The notes under the pieces: model-generated
Told to the model about the DNA's origin: nothing
The model's database searches: none
The model's input: the letters and a program-made list of their open reading frames with translations, nothing else
Position numbers and translations under genes: made by a program
Assembly: GCA_013350335.1 (NCBI GenBank)
Contig: CM023534.1
Coordinates: 19,611,302 to 19,675,301 of the forward strand
DNA length: 64,000 bases
Direction: 5' to 3'
Origin: Chimonanthus salicifolius
Lineage: Eukaryota > Streptophyta > Magnoliopsida > Laurales > Calycanthaceae
In this document: in pieces, positions 10,771-21,779 of the stretch
Position numbering within the stretch: position 1 is the first letter of the stretch
Layout of the letters: each line of letters opens with the position of its first letter

Positions 10771-12189
10771 TGACAGCAGAGGTGTTGTCAAGGTTTCCAG
10801 ATTTGATCTTTTTCCCGGTTTCCACACTTGGTTTCCAAAATACACACCATATCACAAGCAAATATACATTAAAATACCATACATCAACGTTACGACTTAC
10901 ATACACAAGTTTTCATGCCTTAGGAGGTACATTATTAAAATATACAAACTTCCAAACTAAACCCAAACAAGTAAAGTTCCCATTCATGGGCAGCTTCTCT
11001 GGAATCTAGGGATTCCATCTCCTAGGCATTGCAGAGGGATTCTCCGTTCCTTCCTCCAGCACATGTCTTTCATTGTAAGAGACGTGAGCCACAACCCAGT
11101 GAAGAGAGCTCAATAATCCACAATTTCACATGGACACGATATCAGTATACAATGCAAGTATAATAGAACACAATGCATCACATTTATCCATTTGTTCTTT
11201 TCTTTCCACTTACATGGTTTCCACTAACCTTATTACACATTGGGGTATCCCACTCAACCCTGTCGAATGCATTAGGTCCCGACATGAACAAAATGCAGCA
11301 TCTTACACGAGCTTTCTGACCAACCATACAAGTGTGTGTACAATTCACACTTATCAATTACCAAATTTCCATAAACATGGAATATTTCACAATTACCTGT
11401 CACTTACACTTTCTCCTTATACCCTTTTCAGCAGGGTTTCACATTGGAGAACACTTACCATCCACTGGCTTTTCGTCCTGGTTTAACAATCCAGAACATT
11501 CACATTTTCACCACCTGCACAACCTCGTTAGCACAGGATAATTCACATGCATATATATAACCATCGCATAATCCACATGCACATATAACCATAGCATGAA
11601 CAACATGCACATGCACATAACACTATTGCACTATCACTGGACACTTCACACTTTTGTCCAATTTAATGAACCTATTATCTCTAGACGCCTAAATGTGTTT
11701 CATACTGCGTTTTAGACTGCTAGGCCTTCGGCTCCCTGACACTTTTTTAAGCTTACGTTCTAATAGTTAGAACAGATTAGGTCCTTTACATGTGAGCGAT
11801 GTTAGATCTTGCTTTCTGGTTTCATTTAGTCTTTTCCATCCTATAATTTTCATGGGTCCCATTTTCGTTCTAGAGTCTAATAGTTTCCACAATAACTCAA
11901 AATATAGGTCAAGTTGAGTCTCCTCACCTTCTCCAGGTTAAGTTTTGCGATCGATCTATGAAAATAGTGGAAAACCCATAAATTGCCATTTTAAAAATCA
12001 AACACACTCTAAATATTTCCAAAAACCCTTGTATTTATTTTCCACGTGAAAACAGGGTAATGTCCATCAGTCTACTACTCTTACTACTTCATTTATTTAT
12101 TTTAATAGAGTTAGCCATCCAAAACACACAATAAATAGAAAATGGAAAGTACTCCATGCTCAGTCTCGTATTTTTTCGGCGCCTCGGAA

Positions 12190-12460
12190 AGTTTTGAGAC
12201 TTTGCCAAGAGGGTACAATACAAAAAGTAAATAAATTACTCAGTACCTAATCCATTTACCGCCGAGCGACCACAATTGCTACAGATGGAGAATTTTTCGG
12301 CCCAGAGGGTAGAGTACGGAAATGTAAATAAAAGTACTCAGTGCCCAACCCATGCACCATCTAGTGACCGAAATCGCTACAGATGATGTCACCGAGCTGC
12401 CCAAAATCGCTATAGATGAAGAGTCTAGCCCAGAGGGTACATTGCGAGAATTTAAACACC
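12190..12460 (+). repeat. Imperfect tandem repeats of about 100-130 bp
   Basis: Units containing CCAGAGGGTA, then AAGTAAATAAA-like and ACTCAGTRCC blocks, then GCTACAGATG, recur near 12205, 12302 and 12430. They look like internal LTR repeats. Confidence 0.6.
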
Positions 12461-13070
12461 CAATGCAGGAAAGTAAACACACAAAAGTCAGATGGGGTTG
12501 ATCTTTTCCTCTTTTTAACTTAAAGAAGAGAAATCAAGGTTTTGACTCAAGAATTAAAAGAGAAGGCTATTTTCCCCTATATTTGTAAAACTCCATTTTT
12601 AAAGCCCAACAACCCTTCTTTTCACTTCTAATCTAAGTCGGAGTTAATAAAATCAAGAAGAGATGAATTTTGATACCTTCCATGCGAAAATCCACCGAGT
12701 TTTTGGCTACGTTTGAAGACCCGAGGCAAACGCGGGAAAACCCAAAGGGTTCAGTTGTTGAAATGGCAGAAGCAAGAAGGAAGAAGAAGAAAAAGAAAGG
12801 AAAAGGAGAGACGAAGGGAGAGAGAGAGAGGGCAGTTTTTTTTTTTACTTCCTCTCCACTATTCCTCCTCTTCTTTAAAACAAACGTCCGTAAGCATGAT
12901 GTGGAATGGGTGTTTCCACACCGCCTATGGCTACAGTGCCGTCGGTGGGTGAATAATCACCAAATTTTTTTTTTTTGGGTTAACTTTTTAACCTTAAAAC
13001 ACACCTCTTTTCAAATTGGGTATCGTAGAAGTCCCACTAAATCAAATCCACCGGTCCGATAGGTCAGGTG

Positions 13071-15180
13071 TTAAAAACTACGAAAACCAGAAAAGTTTGG
13101 AGAGATACCCGTAAAAAATCCGATGATTTAAACAAAAATCACTCTTTTGTCAAATTTTCATATCTTTAAAAATTTCAATTGTTGGATACAATGAGTGTGA
13201 CAGAGATCTTCTTCTGTTTTTTTTTTTTTTTTGGGTAAAAGAAAGTGGAATAAGAAGGAAAGGGAGGAGACTGGGAGAGAGAGCAAGAAAGAAAACAGGT
13301 AGAATAAAAGGGCAGAGGGACTGGACTGTAGGGCACTCAACCTTTGGTGGGACTTCCGATCTTCCATGGAATTGGATTTGGCCACCTTTTCTTCAACTCT
13401 TCTTCTATTCCATGGGTACTTCCAAGGAGTTGTCTCTTCCATGTTTTTTCTATTTCATGGAAATACGGCTCCATTCCATCCATTTCAGGATTTCAGTACA
13501 TTTTTTGAAAATGTAGATTCAAAAGAGAGAGAGAGATTGATGACAGGTAAGGTCGGATTTAATGCCTACTTAGGCCGTCATATTGAAATTCTTAATTCTT
13601 AAATTGCAAACCAACTCTTAATTTTCTGATCACTCGCAAGAAAAGAAAGATGGAACTAATCTCTATGGTATAATTTTGACAAATTAAAAAATCCACCAAA
13701 GAAATTAGGTGTCAATCGAGTCAAAACGAACATAGAATTGTTATTCCGAATGCAATGATTCAAGTAAATAATTGAGATCTATAATTATTTGCAATTTAAA
13801 CAAATCATATGCATGCATGGAAATTAAATCCGACACTAATTCGAGTTGGCTTTAATTGGATCTTCTTAGATCTAATTCAGTTGTGGAATTAGAATTTAAT
13901 TAAGTGAATGGATGGAATGCAAGACATGAAATTTAAATTCACCATGCAAAATTAAAACCAACACTTAAAAATTAAATTTAATTTAAAACACAAGCACAAA
14001 TTAAATAACTAAGAACCAAATTAGAACTCATGTCCCTAAGGGAGACTCTAAACAAAGGTTAAAGCTTCAAATAAACTCAATTCGACTTCTGATTTGCTAT
14101 TACAAGTCTAGCCAAACCCAATTTATAGATTTAATTCAACAAAAAGCATGGAGTAACCTTTAAAAAAATGGAGTAAATAAAAGAAGAAAAAACTAAACTT
14201 GGTAGCATGCCATGGGTCTGCTGAATTGTGTCTAGTTGATTTGATTTCCAATTGAGCTCACCAGTCATTGTATACCAGCAAATCAGTCCCAATTCAATTT
14301 AAACGGGGGTTGCTTTTGTGCTGACCTCAGCCTGAGAGAATCCGATTTGACCAAGAATCCTGCCAATAATATGACTTGGATTGCTTGTAGCGTCCTTCCC
14401 TTTCTATCTTTGTTCTTTTTTTTTTCTTTTCTTTTCTTTCATTTCTTTTCTCTCTGTTTCTGTTTCTGTTTCTTCTCCATTCACTGGCAGAGCCTGCTGG
14501 TTTTTTTTTCCTTCTGTCTGCCTGGAAACCTTCTTTCTCTTCTCTCAGTTGGTTGGTCGAAAATCAAGAAAGATCTCTTTCTCAGTTTCCTTTCTTTTTT
14601 CTCCTTCAGGTTTGCCTTGTCTGCATCAGAGAGAGAGAGAGAAGATCTGAGAAACAAAGAAAATAGGCATTGACAGTAGATTGACAAAAGAGAAACACCA
14701 ACAACCTGAGACTTGAGTAAAATAGCCGGCAATGAGAGAGAAGTGGCAAAGAGGTTGTGGTAAGTTGAGGAGCAAATGAAATCCGTTGAATCCTTCGAAC
14801 GAGAGATGTTTCGTTTTCTCACGTTTTCATAGGGGTGGTGTGAAATCTTTTAGGAGAGATGGCCATCCAATTTCTCAGGTGAGAAATCGCTTCTCACGGC
14901 AAAACAGTCACTGGGAATTGATTTCATGGAAAATGCTGTTTATCTATCTTTTCATAGGACATGAAGCTGAAACAAACATGCCCTCGGTTCTTTGTTGGTC
15001 ATTTTTAGTGGTTGCCAAAACCACTTCATTGGTTATTTTTAGTGGTTGCTAAACTACTTCTGGCTGTTGTAATTTCATTCTTATTTCTTTAGAGGTCAGT
15101 CTTTTTTTATTTTTAAATGGAGATTTTAATTCAGGTTACTGGATTCAGAGAACTCAGAGTTTAGACTTTAGTAGCGTTTT
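13071..15180. other. Intergenic, upstream of the FRIGIDA-like fragment
   Basis: 13071-13650 holds purine/pyrimidine-rich stretches. 13650-14340 is AT-rich, with AATTTAATT-type repetition like old LTR DNA. 14390-14640 is very pyrimidine-rich (TTTCTTTTCTTT runs, then GAGAGAGAGA), resembling a 5' leader. No coding exon for the missing FRIGIDA-like N-terminus was recognised. Confidence 0.5.
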
Positions 15181-15213
15181 ATTGTCTGATTCACTTGTTT
15201 TTTTTTTGATACA

Positions 15214-16251
15214 TTGTCTGATTTACTTGTTGATCTCAATGACACACTAAAAAATCTTTCCTTGCCTGTGGTAGATCTTGTTCAAAGGTTGATCAACAAG
15301 GGGAGGCATCTTGATGCTATTAACTATATTTATGCTTTTGAGCTTGTGGACAAGTTCCCTCCTGTACCCCTTATAGAAGACTATTTGGATGAAGCCAAGA
15401 AGGTTGCCAAGGATATCCGGAAAAGGGGTAATCACAGGACAAAGGCACAGGTATGCAACTTCTTTTTTGTGCATCAAAATTTCAAGGGATTTCGTGTTAA
15501 TTCTTGTGCTCCTGAATGTAATTTGTCATAGAATGAAGCCACTGTCAAAGAAATTACTGCTATGAAAGCTGTAATCAAATCCGTTCAAGATCACAACCTT
15601 GAATCCGAGTACTCATGTGAGGACCTTGAAAAGACTATTGCTCAGTTAGAGAAGAAGAAGGCAGACAGGAAACGTGGTGCAACGACTTCTACCAAGCATT
15701 TGCATGAGAAACCTGCAAATAAGCGACAGAGACCAGCCTCAGGCTCACCAGCAACACAAACTGCACCGCCGGCACAGCCTTCTGGTCTGTCAGTTGATCG
15801 TGTAAATCCTTATTCTTGTTCTGATGGGTCTTACGGTTTTGCTGGAGTTCCTGGTATAGGACCTAGTTCAGCTGGCTTGTATGGTCTGGCAGGTGGGACT
15901 TCGATCACTCCAGCTTCAGCTGGCTTGTATGGTCTGGCGGGTGGGACTGCGATCACTCCAGCTTCAGCTGGCATGCACCATCCATTAGCTGGTGGCCTAC
16001 CTTTGGGACCTAGTTCAATTGCGTCATATGCTTTGGTGGGTCGGCCTGGTGCGATACCGGCTGTTATCTCTGACCGCCATCAGGGTTCTGGCTTTGCAGG
16101 AGCACCTGTGGGTTATGGTGGTAACCGTTCCCCATCAAGGTCGCATCTACATTCAGAGGTTTTGCCATTGAGCTTGTATGATAAAACTTTGAGCTATGGG
16201 GGTTATTCATCTGGTAATCCACCTCAATATCGTTCATCTTATTATGGTTAG
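15214..16251 (+). CDS. FRIGIDA-like protein, 3' part only (two exons)
   Basis: Two open segments join through an 81-bp intron (15451-15531): donor CAG|GTATGC, acceptor CATAG|AATGAA, phase 0. The protein shows the end of the conserved FRIGIDA-like helical region: LVQRLINKGRHLDAINYIYA, then VDKFPPVPLI, a LDEAKKVAK helix and the KAVIKSVQDHNLESEY block. A basic stretch follows (QLEKKKADRKR, then NKRQRP, a possible nuclear signal). The Gly/Ala/Tyr-rich tail carries repeats (SAGLYGLAGGT twice) and ends in YRSSYYG. The family acts in the nucleus in flowering-time control and related processes. Family members are usually about 500-600 residues; here only some 315 are visible and no ATG opens the first segment (the frame begins with TTG). 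The 5' exon is therefore either far upstream and unrecognised, or lost. Exons and tail are intact, so a living gene with a remote first exon is possible. Confidence 0.8.
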
Positions 16252-17082
16252 TTAGGAGGTTACCAAACTGGTGTCATTTTGTTAACTCAGTACTCTCGAT
16301 AAGAGCTCACCAAACTGATTTTATTTTAAAATGTACTTAAATGATGAGATTATGGATAGCCTCTATATTTTCTTCTACCATTATATGTTCGTATCCTTCA
16401 TGCATCTTTAGCTTATTTTCTTTTATTTTGAGTTGTAATGGTTTATTTGCTGCTCTTTTTTTTTTTTGAGCTGTGTTTTATTTTTTGCTCTTAAAATAAT
16501 TCTTGGCATTTTCATTGACATTGAATTTGATGCGATGTATTTTTTTTGAACTATTAATTAATTAAAACTATTTTTATAGCGATTTGATTTAATTAGGTTT
16601 AGACACTGGTCAAACTGCTGGAAATGTTTTGGGATGTGATATTATATCATAGTATATTATATTGTAATATTTAAAAATTAATTACTAAAAATAAGAAATT
16701 TTGAAAACCTCATTGTAGTCATGATGCCTTAATAAAAATGATGAAAATTGGTATTTTTAGTGAAAGAGAGGAGAAAAATAAAACAATTAAAAATAATAAT
16801 AGCTTTTGAATAAATTGAAACGTTTTTTAGGTTCAATTTGCTTTTAAAAACACTGATTTTAGGACCTTCTCGTGTTTTGATGGCACTAACCTATTTGATC
16901 ATGGGCACCTTAACCTTTTGGCACATGAGAGGCTGAGGTTAGTCTTAATGTGAGCCCGGATCATTTTTTACCATGTAACCATTGTAACAAATACTTTTTG
17001 GTAATTTCATTTTTTTCACGTTTTATTATAAATATATTTTCTGTCAAAATTATTTAGCTAGAGCTGTTTTCCTATTTTTTAT
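16252..17082. other. 3' flank of the FRIGIDA-like gene
   Basis: T-rich DNA suited to a 3' untranslated region, then AT-rich intergenic sequence. No gene or element is recognised before the SINE. Confidence 0.5.
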
Positions 17083-17101
17083 TAACTCAATCTGTCATTT
17101 T

Positions 17102-17266
17102 TTTTTTTGAATTTACGTGTGGGAAACCGTGGGATACCCAGCGTAAAACCCCCACGAGCGAGCCCACTACTCCTAGGGCACACCAAGGTTAGGCCATGGG
17201 GGCTCGAACCCACAACCTCCCGCTTCCTGAGGCGGGAGGCAACCAGTTGAGCTACACCCATGTGGG
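17102..17266 (-). mobile_element. tRNA-derived SINE with 19-bp target duplication
   Basis: Read on the minus strand, the element opens with a tRNA-like head: A box TAGCTCAACTGG and B box GGTTCGAGCCC. A GC-rich body follows, and it ends in an A-rich tail (the T run at 17097-17108 on the plus strand). The 19-bp duplication TAACTCAATCTGTCATTTT flanks it exactly, at 17083-17101 and 17267-17285. The intact duplication and promoter boxes point to a young copy. Diverged relatives lie at 47300-49640 (interrupted) and 54496-54656. Confidence 0.9.
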
Positions 17267-18017
17267 TAACTCAATCTGTCATTTTGATCAATATTCTAGA
17301 GGTAATATATATTTGTTATAGGGGTTTTTCATTTAAAATACCTGATATAACGCCTAATTTGTTTGAGGAACTCGAAGAAAATCTAATTTGAAAATAATGC
17401 TTCGGAGTAGGTTCGGAAACATTTTGGACTAAACTGTCCAAGGTCAAGGTGAGCTTAACACAATTACATTTTCTGTGAGCTAAACACATACATTCTCTCA
17501 TACCCTTTTTGTATCATGGTGGGGAGGAGTGTAAAGGAGATCAACCCATAATAATGTGAATACAGTAAAGATAATCAGAGCAAGGTTAGCATAATGTTCA
17601 GCAAGCATGTATAATCCATTGCCTAGGGAAGTGATGAAACATGTACAATTGTTATTCAGTGCAAATTTCATCATAGTTGAAAAATGGTCCAGACTTGGGG
17701 CCAAGAAAAAAAAAATGTAGACTCAGAGAATGAAAATTATCCTAGAAAATGAACCCATGGTATTTAACCTGAATACCCAATGAGGTTACTGATAATTAAG
17801 AGTAGGATGACAGAGACTGATAGTTCAGATCATTTTATGGCCCATTTATTTGGGCCCACTTTCAAGTTGGCTTCGTATGGATTGTATTTGGTCCCTGCTT
17901 GGCTCAGAACCCTTACTGAGTTTTTCCTCGAATAGGATGTTTCAATTTCTATCCATGGAGTAAACATTGGCCCATGTGCCCACCCCAGCCCAAGTTGATT
18001 CAGATTTTCTGTTAACC

Positions 18018-18310
18018 CAGTGGTAAAGAAAAATGCCTGAGATATCTCGTATCCGCCTGAGATATCTCTGATTTTTTACGCCCGAGATATCTCGGCCGAT
18101 ATGAGATGTATCGGCCTATACGGGTGAGATCTCGGCCGATATGACTGAGATCTCGCTGATATCGGCCGAGTACGGCCGAGATTTGTAGAAAGAAAAATTA
18201 GAGAGAGAAAAAATCGCCCAATATCGGCGAGATATTGGCCTGAAAAACGGTGGACCCGAGATCTCGGTGTCTCGGCCGAGATCTCAGGTCCATCGTTTTT
18301 TGGACCCCTG
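18018..18310. mobile_element. hAT-type MITE, CAGGGG/ATCTCGGCCGAGAT family
   Basis: It is flanked by the exact 8-bp duplication TGTTAACC (18010-18017 and 18311-18318); copy B of the segmental duplication has the empty site. The ends are CAGTGGTAAAGAAAAATG and, on the other strand, CAGGGGTCCAAAAAACGATG. The inside is packed with ATCTCGGCCGAGAT-like palindromes. The 8-bp duplication and CAGGGG end indicate hAT. Confidence 0.85.
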
Positions 18311-18359
18311 TGTTAACCATATGTTAAAAGAGGCATTTTAGCTCAGTCAATTCACATTA

Positions 18360-18565
18360 TTATTAACTTGAAGGGGTTGAAGTGGCGGTCAAGAAACCGC
18401 CTCAGGAAATGGAGTTTTATATTCGATTCCCACTCTATTCCAACAGCCAACGGGCCACTCTCCGTAGAGTTGTTCAGTGTGTGTGTGGATTGAGAGGCTC
18501 ACTCATGATCCCAAAAATTAGTCGGGTGAGACGCTTAGACACCTGATCATAAAAAAATCACATCG
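18360..18565 (+). mobile_element. Old SINE, second tRNA-related family
   Basis: GGGGTTGAAGTGGCGGTCAA head, B-box-like ATTCGATTCC, a body with CGTAGAGTT and GTCGGGTGAGACGC, and an A-rich end (CATAAAAAAA). The same copy is present at 26702-26895, so it inserted before the segmental duplication. Confidence 0.65.
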
Positions 18566-19275
18566 GTATTTTTCGTAGTTTAAATACTACTAAAAAAACT
18601 TAGGCAAGTTCATCCAAGTTGACTCAACTCAAGAATTTCGAATCAAACAAGTTAATGAATTTTACCGAGCTTTTTCTGCGCTGAGTTGAAAAACTCGTAT
18701 AAGTTACTCTATGTGATGAAATTTTGAGTCACGTCCAATTTCGAGTTTTCAAACTATGATATTTTTAGACCTCTACTCTTTAAATAAAGTGAGACCATTG
18801 ATTGTTCATCTTTCCAACTTTCCATTGACATTGTGACATCCTTTAAAATTTTGTTTGCTCAGTTTCTAAATAAGAGGTTGGGTACAAATCGGTTCTGATT
18901 TTGTCAAAATTGATGAAAATGATATCAGTTGGAATAATTGGTTTAATTAAAATTGACTACGTGCATGCAAAGCATCAACGATTAAGAGCCAACGGTTCTT
19001 TACATTGAATTTCTTCAAAATGTTCACTTTTTTGAATTGGAGAGCCGTTTCACTTAGTGTTCATGGACAAATTCAAATCATTATAAATACGGCTATCAAA
19101 TAATGAATTTGTACATTGGAAGTTCCAAATAGTTACTTGATTGATTGAATGCATATATTGCAGTTTACCCAAATCTTCAAAGTGCTTTCCATTTGGGATT
19201 CATGTAGAAATTTCCATTTCGTTATTAAGACTTTTTTTAAAAAGATGATTTTGAGCTTTAGCTGTGTTTTTTTAG

Positions 19276-19404
19276 GAGGTGGAGCAACTAGGACACTCCT
19301 CAATGGAAACCATGCCTTCATCTTCTTCTTCTGTCCCTCAAGAAGCTTCCACTTATGATGAAATCTCTATGCAGCAGAGCTTGCTCTTCTCAGACAGTCT
19401 TAAG
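19276..19404 (+). pseudogene. Orphan first coding exon of an ABIL2-like gene
   Basis: This segment is framed by a good acceptor (TGTTTTTTTAG, ending 19275) and donor (CTTAAG|GTATGT at 19405). An ATG at 19303 opens 34 codons. After a Ser-rich start they read TYDEISMQQSLLFSDSLK, the highly conserved beginning of plant Abl-interactor-like (ABIL) proteins, subunits of the SCAR/WAVE actin-nucleation regulator. The next conserved ABIL segment was not found in any frame through 21785. Neither flank contains other exons, and this stretch is absent from copy B of the segmental duplication. It is therefore either a captured or relocated exon, or the left-over of a gene whose remaining exons are lost. 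It may still be spliced into transcripts. Confidence 0.7.
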
Positions 19405-21580
19405 GTATGTAATCCCCCCTTTTGCTCTTTCTTTCTGTATGTGTAACACAAGCAGCCCAAACTCTCATGGCAGAAATGTTTGGAACTGAACTTGATGTGC
19501 ATGTTTTATTTATCTAAATTGTAATTTAGATTTGAATATGTTAGAGGATTGGATGACCATGGCCTAAAACAAAATTTGAAAATGATATAAAAGGTATTAT
19601 TAGAACCATGTTGGATGCCAGATCTTTCTTCTCTTTCTTTCTTCTTCTTCTTAGTACTTCTTTTTTTCTTTATTTAATGAAATGGTGTAAATGTTTTTTG
19701 GGTCTTTTCTAAGCTCTAGTTTTAAGCAAGATTTTCTATGTATTTTCTGGTTAATATCAATGAATGTGCCGAAATTCATTGATTATTCAAGATCAGTTTC
19801 GTTAATCATGTTTTACAGTCTGATTTGAGGCTTACTGCGAACTTTTTTCACTGTATTTTGACTGAATGAGTTTAGGAGAATGTACTGACGATTCTGATTT
19901 TGAAAAGGAGATGATTTTCAGTTTTTATTTTTTATATCATTTTTATCTCTTGAGAAAGAGAACCATCCAAAGAGCTAAAATTTCAATGAAACAACAATTT
20001 CAAATTTAGGGATCTTAACATTCAATGGCAGGGATCACTTGCCATTTATCTTACATGTAGAGTTTCTTGTGGCTCAGGATCTCATATTATTCCCGTTTAA
20101 TACAGAGAAAAAAAAAGGGTTCCCTTAGAACCTTGTAGCCATGATGAAAAGATAAAGGTTGGGTTGGAAACAGAGCATGGGGCATTTGCTTCTTTATGTA
20201 GAATCCAACATTCCTTGCTCATGGCCATTCATGACCATCCCAAGTTCCTTCTTTTTAAAGTAGGATATAGTAAATAAAAGCAAATAGCTGTTGTCAATCT
20301 CAAGAGAAGCGATTGAGATTGGTGTGATATTCAATTATATTAGATTAGGGTTTGTTTTGATGTACTTTTAATTTTTAATGCTCTTGTTTGGATTTTAGTC
20401 TTTCTTCTCATTTCTTGATAAGTCCTTTTGTTATGTGATTATTACATTCTTTGTGTGTTTCTTGCGCCTTTTGGAATCACTATCTTAAGGATTGGTGGGG
20501 CTCTAGTCCCCTTGATAATGGAATGTTTTACAGAAAATAGTAATTCTTCTATGTGCTACTATTTTACTATGTGCATTTCCAAACCTGCACAAAAAGATTC
20601 ATGTTCTTCTTTTCTCTATTGCTTCTACACTTATTCTTTATTGTATTTTTTTTATTTGTGCTTTGTCACCTTATAGTTTATGAACTACTCCAGCTAGTTG
20701 AGATCTTGGTTGAGTATATTGGTCATTTAATAAATGGGTTGACTCTTCTTGAACCCATTTATGGGGTATAGCCTGAAATGTTTGTTGGGTATCACCCGTA
20801 TAACTCTTTGCTGGTAGCAGTGCACTACCTAAGAATGGTAAATGGTTTAACTGGAAATTAAAGAAGTAAATGATACTATAGTTGTGTAAATGATACCGGT
20901 CTCTATTTCTGTAATCCAACTTTTATTATGAGACACTTCTGTATCATATATTTTTTTATATTTATGATTGCTTGTTGGATATTTTATTTTAATATTTCAT
21001 ATTTATGTACTCTTACTTGTTCATGGGTTGTTTTTCGTATATTGCATCGTTAATGTGTTTTTTTCACTTGCTTACTTGCTTTCTCAGGTCTTGAATTAGT
21101 TTATAAATGTTATCTCTGAATTTGGAAATCCATCATGGAAGAGAGATGCATCAAGAAGAGGCGAAATAGAGCAAGAGAGACCTATTTTATATTTCTATTT
21201 AATATTTGTTTCTGTATTTAGGGTAGTAAGCCCAATTTAAACTTTTTATATTTTCAATTCTTAGTAGTCTTTTTTTTTTTTAGTTTTTTCCCTTTATTTG
21301 ATGCTAATAGCTATAGTGGTAAGAAGTTTGAAATTTTACTAGTGTAGTAAATGTGAAATATTGATTTTATTGTTAATTAACTGTATTTAGCTTGGTAACA
21401 AAAAATTTAAGTTAAAAAATGGATAATGGGTCTATTAGCATAAATTTTCAAGTTAAAAAATGGATGTTGAACTTGTTAGTATCAAATTTTAAATTTAAAA
21501 ATGGATATTGAGTTTAGTAACATAAAAATTAAATTTTAATTTTTTTTTTTATATAGGGTCTGGTAGCATCAAGTAGAAAC
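19405..21580. other. Non-coding, intron-like sequence after the ABIL-like exon
   Basis: T-rich, intron-like DNA without recognisable exons. A TTTCTCAG acceptor-like site at about 21087 is followed by a stop almost at once. 21360-21540 carries three imperfect repeats (TTAAAAAATGGATA...TTAGTA). Confidence 0.45.
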
Positions 21581-21779
21581 TAGGGCCTAAATGGGTGAAA
21601 CAGATAAACGGGCCCTTATCGGGCCGTGGACGGTCCAACAGCCCCCGATCGGGCCGGGCCGGATTCAAGAGTAATCAGATCCTGAATTATCGGGCCGGAC
21701 CGTAGACGGTCCGATTAGCTTATTCAGGCGGGCTGAATCTTTCTGGGCCGGGCCGGACCTGGGTCCGTTTACAGTTCTA
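21581..21779. mobile_element. GC-rich hAT-type MITE, TAG...CTA ends
   Basis: It runs from TAGGGCCTAAATGGG to TTTACAGTTCTA and is rich in GGGCCGGGCC and GGACCGTAGACGGTCC palindromes. TAG/CTA ends and GTAAACGG-type inner TIRs are common in hAT MITEs. Flanking octamers do not match well, so the exact ends are uncertain. Confidence 0.45.

Larger units (their letters stand above)
10256..13070 (+). mobile_element. LTR-like block, possible solo LTR
   Basis: It begins TGTCACGCCCTGATCCC, a typical start of plant Ty3/gypsy LTRs. About 2.8 kb later comes GGTCAGGTGTTA, resembling a decayed GGGTGTTACA terminus. Inside are two repeat regions: palindromic GCGAGCCCCTCG-type motifs (10460-10770) and imperfect tandem units with CAGAGGGTA and CTACAGATG (12190-12460). 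No gag or pol is visible. No clean 5-bp target duplication was found, so the right end and solo-LTR status are uncertain. Confidence 0.4.

Noticed and set aside
14347..14822. Phe/Leu-rich 108- and 89-codon frames and the opposite 113-codon frame
   Set aside because: They translate a T/C-rich leader-like tract with no conserved motif.
17130..17266. A tRNA gene on the minus strand
   Set aside because: A and B boxes are present, but there is no full cloverleaf with a plausible acceptor stem, and the 19-bp duplication plus A-rich tail show a SINE.
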